The translations under genes were made by a program, and so were the position numbers. From Streptomyces olindensis (GTDB lineage: Bacteria; Actinomycetota; Actinomycetes; Streptomycetales; Streptomycetaceae), in contig JJOH01000014.1 of assembly GCA_000696115.1 (NCBI GenBank), forward strand, positions 174,642-238,641: a stretch of 64,000 nt of DNA, given 5' to 3'. A model generated the notes under the pieces. The model had not been told where the DNA came from and ran no database searches. It worked only from the letters and a program-made list of their open reading frames with translations. Positions 26,997-35,900 of this stretch are shown here, piece by piece (position 1 is the first letter of the stretch; every line of letters begins with the position of its first letter).

Positions 26997-28620
26997 CGCT
27001 GCCCTCCGCGCGCAGTCGTGCGGCGATCCTGCGGCCCAGCTCCTTCTTGTCGATCTTGCCGACGGAGGTCCTGGGGAAGACGTCGGCCACCTCCACCCGG
27101 TCGGGCAGCTTGTAGGCGGCGACGCCCCGTTCGGTGAGGAACGCGGCCAGGTCCCGCTGGGTGGGAGCCGCCCGGCCGCCGCGCAGCACGAGGTAGGCGC
27201 AGGTGCGTTCGCCCATGGTCGCGTCGGGCATGCCGACCACGGCCGCGTCGTGCACCGCGGGGTGGGCGAGGAGGTGGTTCTCCAGCTCCTCGGCGGAGAC
27301 CTTGTCGCCGCCCCGGTTGATCTGGTCCTTGGCCCGGCCCTCGACGACCAGGTGCCCGGAGGGCAGGACGCGCACCAGGTCGCCGGTGCGGTAGTAGCCG
27401 TCGTCGGTGAAGGAGCGGGCGTTGTGCTCGGGCGCGCGGTAGTAGCCGCGCAGGGTGTAGGGGCCGCGGGTGAGCAGCTCGCCGGTGCCGCCGGGCGGCA
27501 CGTCGTGGCCGTCCTCGTCCACCACCCGGATCTCGTCGGCCGGGGACATCGGGCGGCCCTGGGTCTCGGCGACGAGTTCCGGCGGGTCGTCCAGGCGTGT
27601 GTAGTTGAGCAGGCCCTCGGCCATGCCGAAGACCTGCTGGAGGGCGCAGCCGAGGGCGGGTCCGACCCGGGCCGCGGGTTCGGCGCCCAGCTTGGAGCCG
27701 CCGACCTGGAGCAGCCGCAGGGACGACAGGTCGGCCTCCTCCCACTCCACGGCGTCCAGCCAGAGCAGGGCGATCGGCGGGACCACGGCGGTGACGGTGA
27801 CCCTCTCCCGCTCGATCAGCGCGAAGGCGTCCTCGGGGCTCGGGGTGGGGGAGAGGACGACGGTGCCGCCGACGTACAGCGTGCCCAGCAGCCCGGGGCA
27901 GGCGAGCGCGAAGTTGTGTGCGGTCGGCAGGACCACGAGGTAGACGGTGGAGCTGTCGAAGCCGCAGACCTCGGCGCTGGCGCGGACGTTGTAGGCGTAG
28001 TCGTCGTGGGTGCGCGGGATGAGCTTCGGCTTGCCCGTGGTGCCGCCGGACAGCAGCAGCACGGCCACGTCCGAGGGGTCGGGCACGGCCAGGGGGACCG
28101 GGTCGGCGTCGACGTCGCCGAGCGCGGTGAACTCCGCGGGATCACCGGCCACCAGGACGTGCTCCACGCAGGGCACGGCCTTGCGGACGGCCCGGGCGAG
28201 GGCACGGTGGTCGAAGTGGTCGTGCGTGTCGGGGATCGCGTACGCCTTCGCGCCGGACGTCTCGGCGACGTGGACGATCTCGCTCTCCCGGTGCGCGGGC
28301 AGCGTGAGCACCGGTACCGCCCCGGCCCGCAGCAGCGCGAAGAACAGCACCACGAAGGCGTCGGTGTTGGGGAGTTGGACCACCACGCGGTCCCCGGCAC
28401 CGATGCCGAGCCGGCGCAGTCCCGCGGCCTGACGGTCGGCGCGGGCGTCGAGTTCGGCGTACGACCACCGGTCGCCCGCCGCGTCCACGAGCGCGATGCG
28501 CTCCGGGTCGCGTTCGGCCCGGTCCCGCAGCAGCCGGTCCAGCGGCCGGCCCTCCCAGAACCCCTCGGCCCGATACCTCTCGGCGACCTCTTCCGGCCAG
28601 GGCACCCAACCGTCGAGCAT
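26986..28620 (-). CDS. Salicyl-AMP ligase (stand-alone aryl adenylation enzyme)
   Basis: 544 aa from ATG 28620 (GGGAG six bases upstream; a TTG two codons earlier is possible). ATP-binding motif LLLSGGTTGKPKLIPRTH and catalytic Lys in GKIDKKELGRR. The aryl-acid pocket is readable: HNFALACPG has Cys at the position equivalent to DhbE Ser240, and EGLLNYTRLDDP has Leu where 2,3-dihydroxybenzoate enzymes have Val337. Both are reported for salicylate enzymes such as YbtE, PchD and MbtA. It loads salicylate onto the aryl carrier domain at the N-terminus of the fourth NRPS. It starts a leftward operon with two FecCD permeases, behind an iron box. Confidence 0.9.
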   Translation of the reverse strand: MLDGWVPWPEEVAERYRAEGFWEGRPLDRLLRDRAERDPERIALVDAAGDRWSYAELDARADRQAAGLRRLGIGAGDRVVVQLPNTDAFVVLFFALLRAGAVPVLTLPAHRESEIVHVAETSGAKAYAIPDTHDHFDHRALARAVRKAVPCVEHVLVAGDPAEFTALGDVDADPVPLAVPDPSDVAVLLLSGGTTGKPKLIPRTHDDYAYNVRASAEVCGFDSSTVYLVVLPTAHNFALACPGLLGTLYVGGTVVLSPTPSPEDAFALIERERVTVTAVVPPIALLWLDAVEWEEADLSSLRLLQVGGSKLGAEPAARVGPALGCALQQVFGMAEGLLNYTRLDDPPELVAETQGRPMSPADEIRVVDEDGHDVPPGGTGELLTRGPYTLRGYYRAPEHNARSFTDDGYYRTGDLVRVLPSGHLVVEGRAKDQINRGGDKVSAEELENHLLAHPAVHDAAVVGMPDATMGERTCAYLVLRGGRAAPTQRDLAAFLTERGVAAYKLPDRVEVADVFPRTSVGKIDKKELGRRIAARLRAEGSGAG

Positions 28621-28640
28621 CCTCAACTCCCGCCTGCTGT

Positions 28641-28659
28641 TTAGGAAAGGCTTCCCTAA
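28641..28659. promoter_or_regulatory. Iron box (DmdR/IdeR-type), leftward operon
   Basis: TTAGGAAAGGCTTCCCTAA, 19 bp, 15 of 19 matches to the DmdR1/IdeR consensus TTAGGTTAGGCTAACCTAA. It lies 20 bp upstream of the salicyl-AMP ligase start. Confidence 0.75.
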
Positions 28660-28716
28660 TGGAAGATCGGGGTCAAGCCTGGACGAGACTTCGGCGCGGA
28701 GGCTAGGGTCTTGCCT

Positions 28717-28735
28717 TAGGTTAGGTTAACCTAAG
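28717..28735. promoter_or_regulatory. Iron box (DmdR/IdeR-type), rightward operon
   Basis: TTAGGTTAGGTTAACCTAA, one mismatch to the DmdR1/IdeR consensus. It is 15 bp before the salicylate synthase start. With the box at 28641-28659 it makes a two-operator divergent iron-repressed region. Confidence 0.92.
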
Positions 28736-28750
28736 CTCGGGAGGTAGTCG

Positions 28751-30094
28751 TTGCTGCGGTACCGGAGCGCGCGGACGGAACTGCCGGGAGACCCCGTCCT
28801 GCTGGCCGCCAGGCTGGCCGAGTCGGGACTGTTCGACCAGTACGTGGTCTACGAGAGGGAAGGCGAGTGGTGGTTCGCCGGAGGAGCGCTCGGTGAGGTC
28901 GTGGTCGACCGCTCCGAGGTACGCGGCCGCAGGCTCACCGAGGACGCCGCGGTCCCGCTCGGCCCGCACCCCCTGCGCCAAGTCCAGGAACAGCTCGACC
29001 GGATGGCCGTCGAGGGCTGGCACGCCTACGGCTGGATGGCCTACGAGTTCTCGCACCTGAACGCCGGCCGCCCCGACCGGGCCGGGGACGGGCGGCTCCT
29101 CCACCTCGTCGTCCCGCACAGCGAGGTGAGGCTCCGTCAGGGCGAGGCCGAGGTGCGCAGCACCGACCCGGAGACCCTGGAGGCGTTACTCCGGGTGCTG
29201 GCCGAACCCGTCACCCGGGCCCCCGTCGAGGCCCGGCCGATCGACGTCGCCGACGCCGACGGCACCTACCCCGAGCTGGTGGCCCGCGCCATCGACGAGA
29301 TCCGGGCCGGCGACCTGCAGAAGGTCATCCTCTCCCGGACCGTCCCGGTGCCGTTCCCGGTCGACTTCACCGCGACCTACGTGCACGGCCGGTCCCACAA
29401 CACCCCCGCCCGCTCCTACCTGATGAACCTCGGCGGACGCCGGGTCGTCGGCTTCAGTCCCGAGACCGTCGCCGAGGTCGGCGCGGACGGCCGGGCCCTC
29501 ACCCAGCCGCTCGCCGGGACCCGCGCCCGGGGCTTCGGCGAGCAGGAGGACGAGCGGCTGCGCGCCGAACTCCTCGCCGACCCCAAGGAGATCTCCGAGC
29601 ACGTGCTCTCCGTGAAACTGGCGGAGGAGGAGATGGCCACCGTCTGCCGCCCGGGCACCGTCTCCGTACGCGACCTGCTGAGCGTGCGCCGGCGCGGCAG
29701 CGTCCAGCACCTCGGCTCCAGCGTGCACGGACTGCTCGCCGAGGGCGCGACCGCCTGGGACGTGCTGCGCGCCGTCTTCCCGGCCGTGACCGCCTCCGGC
29801 ATCCCCAAGGCACCGGCGTACGACTGCATCGCCCGGCTGGAGAAGGAGCCGCGCGGCATCTACAGCGGCGCCGTCCTCATGGCGGGCAGCGACGGCTCGC
29901 TCGACGCGGCCCTGGTCCTGCGCAGCCTCTTCGAGGAGGACGGCCGCACCTGGCTGCGGGCCGGCGCCGGCATCCTCGCCGGGTCGACGCCCGCCCGGGA
30001 GCTGGAGGAGACCTGCGAGAAGCTCCGCAGCGTCGCCCCGTACGTCGTGCCCGCGCAACCGGCGCCGCTCGCCGCGCCGTCCCTGAGGGGCTAG
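28751..30094 (+). CDS. Salicylate synthase (MbtI/Irp9-like chorismate-utilising enzyme)
   Basis: 447 aa, about the length of MbtI (450) and Irp9 (434). TTG start at 28751 with GGGAGG upstream. Chorismate-binding family marks: general-base Lys in DLQKVILSRTV, SPETVAEV, TQPLAGTRARGFGE, HLGSSV, GIPKAPAYDCIARLEKEPRGIYSGAV and RAGAGILAGS. A plain isochorismate synthase is the alternative. It is disfavoured because no isochorismatase or dihydroxybenzoate dehydrogenase is present and the partner ligase has a salicylate-type pocket. It supplies the aromatic cap of the siderophore and heads the rightward biosynthetic operon. Confidence 0.88.
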   Translation: MLRYRSARTELPGDPVLLAARLAESGLFDQYVVYEREGEWWFAGGALGEVVVDRSEVRGRRLTEDAAVPLGPHPLRQVQEQLDRMAVEGWHAYGWMAYEFSHLNAGRPDRAGDGRLLHLVVPHSEVRLRQGEAEVRSTDPETLEALLRVLAEPVTRAPVEARPIDVADADGTYPELVARAIDEIRAGDLQKVILSRTVPVPFPVDFTATYVHGRSHNTPARSYLMNLGGRRVVGFSPETVAEVGADGRALTQPLAGTRARGFGEQEDERLRAELLADPKEISEHVLSVKLAEEEMATVCRPGTVSVRDLLSVRRRGSVQHLGSSVHGLLAEGATAWDVLRAVFPAVTASGIPKAPAYDCIARLEKEPRGIYSGAVLMAGSDGSLDAALVLRSLFEEDGRTWLRAGAGILAGSTPARELEETCEKLRSVAPYVVPAQPAPLAAPSLRG

Positions 30095-30102
30095 GTGCGA
30101 AG

Positions 30103-31392
30103 GTGCGACTGGGAGAAGTCGTCGTCGACGTCACGCCCCTGAGAGCGAGCAGGGACTTCCGGCTGCTGTTCGCCACCCAGGCGATCTCCATGCTGGGCAC
30201 GCACCTCACCTCGGTCGCGGCCAGCATCCAGGTCTACGAACTGACCGGGTCCTCGGTCCAGGTAGGCCTGATGAGCCTGTCGTTGGGGCTGTCGCTGCTG
30301 GTCGGGCTGGTCGCGGGCGGTGTGCTCGCCGACCGGGTCGACCGGCGCCGGATCGTGCTCGTCACCCGGGCCGCGACCGCCGTGGTGATCACGGGTCTCG
30401 CGGTGAATGCGGCCCTGCCCGACCCGCAGTTGTGGTTCGTGTTCGTGGCGGCCGTCCTCGCGGGCGGCGCCAGTGGACTCGGCGGACCCGCCCTCATGGC
30501 CGCCGCCCCCGCCCTGGTGGCCCCGGGCCAACTCGCCGCCGCCGGGGCGCTGATGACCCTCACCGCCCAGCTCGGCGCCATGGCCGGGCCCTCCCTCGCG
30601 GGCGTCATCGCGGCCGGGCCGGGCGTCGCGCTGTGCTTCGCGGCCGACGCCGTCATCTACGTCGTCGGTCTGGCCCTGCTCGCCCCGCTGCCCCGCCTCG
30701 CGCCCGAGGGGGCCGGGGAGCCGCAGCACCCGCTGAAGGCCATGGGGGAGGGGCTGCGGTTCCTGCGCGGCAACCAGGTCGTGGCCGGGCTGCTGCTGAT
30801 CGACGTGTGCGCCGTGGTCTTCGCCATGCCGTACGCGCTGTTCCCGGAACTCGGCACCGAGCACTTCGGCGGCGGACCCTCCACCGTCGGCCTGCTCTAC
30901 ACCGCCCCCGCGGTCGGCTCGTTCTGCGGGGCCCTGGCCAGCGGCTGGACCGGCCGGATCCACCACACCGGACGCGCCCTGATCGGCGCGGTCGCGCTGT
31001 GGGGCCTGGCGATCACCTGCTTCGGCCTCAGCCCCACCCTGTGGACCGCACTGGTCTTCCTGGCCCTCGCGGGCCTCGGCGACACCGTCTCCGAGATCCT
31101 GCGCCGGGCCCTGCTCCAGCACTACACGCCGGACCGCCTCCAGGGCCGGGTCGGCAGCCTCTGGCTCGCCCAGGCCACCGCCGGTCCCTCCGTGGGCAAC
31201 GTGGAGGCGGGCCTGGTGGCCCGGGCGCTCGGCTCGTCCGCCGGTGCCGCCGTCGTCGGCGGAGTCGTGTGCCTGGCCGGCGTGGCGGCGGTCGCCCTCG
31301 CCCTGCCGGGGCTGCGCAAGGCCACCCTCCAGGGGCCGCCCGCCGGTGAGGGGCGGGCGGCGCCCGCCGAGACGTCACCGGCCACCGACTGA
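30103..31392 (+). CDS. MFS siderophore exporter, EntS-like
   Basis: 429 aa, GTG start 9 bases after the salicylate synthase stop. Twelve predicted helices and motif A GVLADRVDRRRIVLVTR between the second and third. The sequence style (FRLLFATQAISMLGTHLTSVAASIQVYELTGSS) is that of the EntS group that exports catecholate and related siderophores. It probably exports the finished siderophore. Confidence 0.87.
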   Translation: MRLGEVVVDVTPLRASRDFRLLFATQAISMLGTHLTSVAASIQVYELTGSSVQVGLMSLSLGLSLLVGLVAGGVLADRVDRRRIVLVTRAATAVVITGLAVNAALPDPQLWFVFVAAVLAGGASGLGGPALMAAAPALVAPGQLAAAGALMTLTAQLGAMAGPSLAGVIAAGPGVALCFAADAVIYVVGLALLAPLPRLAPEGAGEPQHPLKAMGEGLRFLRGNQVVAGLLLIDVCAVVFAMPYALFPELGTEHFGGGPSTVGLLYTAPAVGSFCGALASGWTGRIHHTGRALIGAVALWGLAITCFGLSPTLWTALVFLALAGLGDTVSEILRRALLQHYTPDRLQGRVGSLWLAQATAGPSVGNVEAGLVARALGSSAGAAVVGGVVCLAGVAAVALALPGLRKATLQGPPAGEGRAAPAETSPATD

Positions 31393-31415
31393 CCCCGCGC
31401 CCGAGAGGAGGGGCC

Positions 31416-32228
31416 ATGCCGAGCACGACCATCGACGGAGTCCGGATCCACTACGACGACACCGGCCACGGCGAGCCCGTGCTCCTGGTCATGGGCCGGG
31501 GCGCCCGAGGGCGCGCCTGGCACCTCCACCAGGTGCCCGCCCTGGTCGAGGCCGGACACCGCGTCGTCACCTTCGACAACCGGGGCGTCCCGCCGAGCGA
31601 CGAGTGCCCCGAGGGCTTCACCATCGACGACCTCGTGGCCGACACCGCGGGCCTCGTCGAGCACCTCGGCCTCGCGCCCTGCCGCGTCGTCGGCGTCTCC
31701 CTGGGCGCGTACGTCGCCCAGGAGCTGATGCTGCGCCGGCCCCGGCTCGTGCGGTAGGGCGTGCTGATGGCCACCCGGGGGCGGACCGACGCCCTGCGCT
31801 CGGCGACGGCCGCGGCCGAACGCGCCCTGTACGACAGCGGGGTGGAGCTGCCGCCCGCCTACGCGGCCTGCACTCGGGCCCTGCGGAACCTCTCGCCCGC
31901 CACCCTCGACGACGAACGGCGGGTCCAGGACTGGCTGGAGCTCTTCGAGTTGTCGCCGGAGCCCACCGGACCGGGTGTCAGGGCCCAGCTCGACCTGGAG
32001 GTCCCCGAGGGGCGGCTCGACGCCTACCGGGCGATCGACGTGCCCTGCCTGGTGATCGGCTTCGCGGACGACCTCGTCCTGCCGCCCCGCCTGAGCCGCG
32101 AGGTCGCCGAGGCCGTCCCCGGCGCGCTCTACCAGGAGATCAAGGGCTGCGGCCACTACGGCTATCTGGAGCGCCCGGACGAAGTGAACCGCGTGCTTCT
32201 GGAGTTCTTCCGCAACTGTTCCGCGTAG
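31416..32228 (+). pseudogene. Alpha/beta hydrolase interrupted by an in-frame TAG
   Basis: Together the two halves make a normal-length alpha/beta hydrolase of about 270 codons. The first half (31416-31757, 113 aa) has the oxyanion region and nucleophile elbow GVSLGA (Ser95). It ends RRPRLVR then TAG at 31755-31757. The same frame continues GVLMATRGRTD and carries the acid (FADDLVLP) and the His (KGCGHYGYLE) to TGA at 32228. A GTG at 31761 could restart the second half, but neither half has a full triad. In a TE-less NRPS operon this would be a natural release or ferric-siderophore hydrolase. Either a nonsense mutation, for example CAG to TAG, or a sequencing error. Confidence 0.8.
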
Positions 32229-32256
32229 CCGTTCTTCCCGACACGGCGATGTTGAT

Positions 32257-32275
32257 TTAGGTTAGGCTCACCTAA
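32257..32275. promoter_or_regulatory. Iron box (DmdR/IdeR-type) before the panD-NRPS genes
   Basis: TTAGGTTAGGCTCACCTAA, one mismatch to consensus, 20 bp before the panD-like start. It indicates a second iron-repressed promoter inside the rightward gene set, driving panD, mbtH and the NRPS genes. Confidence 0.92.
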
Positions 32276-32295
32276 GTGCTACTCCTCAGGGGGTC

Positions 32296-32727
32296 ATGGT
32301 GCAGCGCACCTTGCTCAACGGCAAGATCCACCGAGCCACCGTCACCCAGGCCGATCTGCACTACGTGGGGTCCCTGACGATCGATCAGGAACTCATGGAC
32401 GCCGCCGACATCACCGAGGGCGAGCAGGTCCACGTGGTCGACATCGACAACGGCGCCCGGCTCACCACCTACGCCATCACCGGCGCTCGCGGCACCGGCG
32501 TCATCGGTGTCAACGGCGCCGCCGCCCATCTCGTCCACCCCGGCCACCTCGTGATCGTCATGTCGTTCGCCGTGCTCGACGAGTCCGAACGGGCCGCCCA
32601 CCGGCCCCGGGTCGTCCACGTCGACAAGGCCAACCGGATCGTCGCGCTCGGCGCGGACCCGGCCGAGCCGGTGCCCGGGGCGCCCGACCAGTACGCGGGA
32701 GCCTTCACCCAGCAGGAGAGGAACTGA
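32296..32727 (+). CDS. panD: Aspartate 1-decarboxylase (PanD), beta-alanine supply
   Basis: 143 aa. Resembles E. coli PanD throughout: LLNGKIHRATVTQADLHYVG, the self-processing Gly25-Ser26 bond that makes the pyruvoyl cofactor (YVGSLTID), TYAITGARGTGVIGVNGAAAH and GHLVIVMSFA. Converts L-aspartate to beta-alanine. Placed directly before an MbtH protein and an NRPS whose first A domain has a beta-alanine-type code, it is most likely a dedicated pathway copy rather than the pantothenate housekeeping gene, which would sit elsewhere. The C-terminus is slightly extended (PGAPDQYAGAFTQQERN). Confidence 0.92.
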   Translation: MVQRTLLNGKIHRATVTQADLHYVGSLTIDQELMDAADITEGEQVHVVDIDNGARLTTYAITGARGTGVIGVNGAAAHLVHPGHLVIVMSFAVLDESERAAHRPRVVHVDKANRIVALGADPAEPVPGAPDQYAGAFTQQERN

Positions 32728-32730
32728 GCC

Positions 32731-32949
32731 ATGGCCAACCCGTTCGACGACGACAGCGGCGTCTTCCGTGTCCTGGTGAACGACGAGGGCCAGTACTCCC
32801 TGTGGCCCGATTTCGCCCCCGTCCCGGCCGGCTGGGAGAGCGTGCACGGCCCGGACACCAGGACCGCCTGCCTGGAGCACATCGAGCGGAACTGGACCGA
32901 CATGCGCCCGCGCAGCCTGGCCGAGGCCATGCGCGGAGCCGGCGACTGA
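32731..32949 (+). CDS. MbtH-like NRPS accessory protein
   Basis: 72 aa, full family length. Signature NDEGQYSLWPDFAPVPAGW and the C-terminal NWTDMRPRSLAEA. MbtH proteins bind adenylation domains and are often needed for their solubility or activity. Its TGA overlaps the ATG of the first NRPS, so the two are translationally coupled. Confidence 0.96.
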   Translation: MANPFDDDSGVFRVLVNDEGQYSLWPDFAPVPAGWESVHGPDTRTACLEHIERNWTDMRPRSLAEAMRGAGD

Positions 32950-35900
32950 TGGCGCCCCGGCCGGTCGTGGAGGACGTCCTCCCCCTGTCGCCGACGCAGG
33001 AGGGCATGGTCTTCCACGCCCTGTACGACGAACACGCCCGGGACGTCTACACCGGACAGCTGGTCATCCGGCTCGAAGGACCGCTGGACCAGGGCCGGTT
33101 GCGCACCGCCGCCGACGCCCTCCTGGCCCGGCACGCCAACCTCCGGGCCGCGTTCCGCACCCAGCGGTCCGGCCGGCGGGTGCAGGTGATCGCCGGCGGG
33201 ATCCGGACGCCCTGGCGCGCCACCGACCTGTCCGGCCTGCCACCGGCCGAGCGGCAGACCGCGTTCGAGGACCTGCTCGACCGGGACCGCGAGGCCCGCT
33301 TCGACCTCGCCCGCCCGCCGCTGCTGCGCGTCCGGCTGGTGGTGTTCGGGGACCGCGACCACCGGCTGCTGATCTCCTCGCACCACCTCCTGTGGGACGG
33401 CTGGTCCGCGCCCGTGCTGGTCCGCGAGCTGTTCCGGCTCTACACCTCGGGCGGCGACCCGGCCGCCCTGCCCCCGGCCCGGCCCTACCGCGACTATCTC
33501 GCCTGGCTGTCCCGGCAGGACCGCGCCGCCGCCGAACAGGCCTGGCAGGCGGCGCTGCACGGCCTCGACGAACCGTCCCTCATCGCCCCCGAGGCACGGG
33601 ACCTCCCCGCCGGGCAGCCCGGGCGGCACGTCGTGGAACTCTCCGAGCGGGAGACCACGGCCCTCACCGCCACCGCCCGCGCCAACGGGGTGACCGTCAG
33701 CACGGTGCTCCAGGGACTGTGGGCGGTGCTCCTCGCCCGGTACACCGGCCGGCTGGACGTGGTCCTCGGCGCCACGGTCTCCGGCCGCGACGCCGACGTC
33801 CCCGGCATCGAGTCGATGGTCGGACTGTTCATCAACACCCTGCCGGTCCGCGTGCGGTTACGCCCCGACGAGCCGCTCGCCGACCTCCTCCGGCGCGTCC
33901 AGTCCGAGCAGGCGGCACTCCTCGGCCACCAGCACCTCGGGCTCGCCGGCATCCAGCGGGCCACCGGGCAGGGCCTCCTCTTCGACACCCTGCTGGTCTT
34001 CGAGAGCTATCCCATCGACGACGAGGGCATCGCCCGCGCCCTCGGGCCCGACGGCCCCCGCATGACCGAGGTGTCGGTCCGCGACGCCACCCACTACCCG
34101 CTCACCCTCACCGCCCTCCCCGGCGACCGGCTGACCCTCACCTTCAGCCACCAGCAGGCGGCCCTGGACCACGCGGCGGTGACCGGCATCGCGGCCGGGT
34201 TGCACCGGCTGATACGGGCGTTCACGGAGGAGCCCGACCAACCGGTGGGACGGCTGGACACCGCCCCGCACGACGAGCGCCGTGCTGCCGCTAAGGGCGA
34301 GCGGCATACCGCCTCGGACGATGGGCGTCGTGCTGTCGCTGCGGGCGAGCGGCACACCACCGTCCGCGACCTCTTCGAGGAACAGGCCGCCCACACACCG
34401 CGGGCCCCCGCCGTCCATCACGGCGACACGACCCTGACCTTCGCCCGGCTCGACGCCGCCGCCGACGGGTTGGCCGCCGCCCTGCTCGCCCGCGGTGCCG
34501 GGCCCGAGTCCGTCGTGGCCGTCGCCCTGCCACGCGGAACCGACCTCGTCACCGCGCTGCTGGCCACCCTCAAGGCCGGGGCCGCCTGCATGCCCGTCGA
34601 CCCGTCCTACCCGCCCGAGCGCATCGCCCTCATGCTCGGGGACGCGCACCCGCGGCTCGTGGTGAGCGACCAGGAGACCGCCCGGCGACTCGCCCTCGAC
34701 CCGGAGTCGGTCTGCGACCCCGGCGAGACGGCCCCCGCCGTACCGCGCCCGCCGCTGTCCCCCGACCACCCCGCGTACGTCGTGTTCACCTCCGGCTCCA
34801 CCGGCCGCCCCAAGGGCGTGCTCGGCACGCAGCGGGCCCTGGCCAACCGGCTCGCCTGGGGCCGGACCTTGACGGAGGGCCCGCCCGGCGTCCGCGTCGC
34901 CAAGAGCCCGATCAGCTTCATCGACGGCCTGACCGAACTGCTCGGCGCGCTGGTCGCGGGGGAGGCCGTGGCCCTCGCCGACGACGACACGGCCGGCGAC
35001 CCCACCGCCCTCGCCGCGCTGGCCTCCCGGCACCGGGCCACCCTGCTCACAGCCGTCCCCAGCCTCTACACCACCCTCGTCGAGTCCGCCCCGCCCGGCG
35101 GCTTCGGCTCGGTCCGCACCTGGATCTCCAGCGGCGAACCCCTCACCACCGACCTGGCCCACCGGATCACCGCACGCTGGCCGACCGCCCGCCTCGTCAA
35201 CCTCTACGGCTGCTCGGAGGCGGCCGGCGACAGCCTCGTCCACGTGTACGCCGACGACGAGAACGGGGTGGGCGGCCGGGACACCGACCCCGCGGCGGGG
35301 CAGAAGCAGACCGCCGGCACCGTCCCGCTCGGGCGGCCCATCGCCGGTACCCGGGTGCATGTCCTCGACCCCTTCCTGCGCCCTGCCCCCACCGGGGCGG
35401 CCGGTGAGCTGTATCTCGCGGGCGACGGACTGGCCCGCGGGTACCTGGGCCAACCCGGCCGCACCGCCGAACGGTTCGTCGCCGACCCCTTCGGCCCGCC
35501 GGGCAGCCGCCTCTACCGCACCGGCGACCTGGCCCGGCTGCGCCCCGACGGCACGGTGGAGTTCCTGGGCCGGGCCGACCAGCAGGTCAAGATCCGCGGC
35601 TTCCGGGTCGAACCCGGCGAGATCGAGGCGGCGGCCCGAGCCCTGCCCGGCGTGCGCGCGGCCGCGGTCGTGGCCCGGGAGGACGGGACGGTGCCCCGGC
35701 GGCTCGTGGCGTACGTCGAACCGGACCCCGGTGCGGGCGGCGGCCCGGATCCGGCCGGCCTGCGCCACGCCCTCGCCGAGCGGCTCCCCGCCCACCTCGT
35801 ACCGGCCGCCGTGGTGGTCCTGGAGGCGCTGCCGCTCACCCCCAGCGGCAAGCTCGACCGCCGCGCGCTGCCCGCCCCCGACTTCACGCGGGCGAGCACC

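Noticed and set aside
28751..30094. Isochorismate synthase for a catecholate siderophore
   Set aside because: No isochorismatase or 2,3-dihydro-DHB dehydrogenase gene is in the locus, and the aryl ligase pocket reads as salicylate-type.
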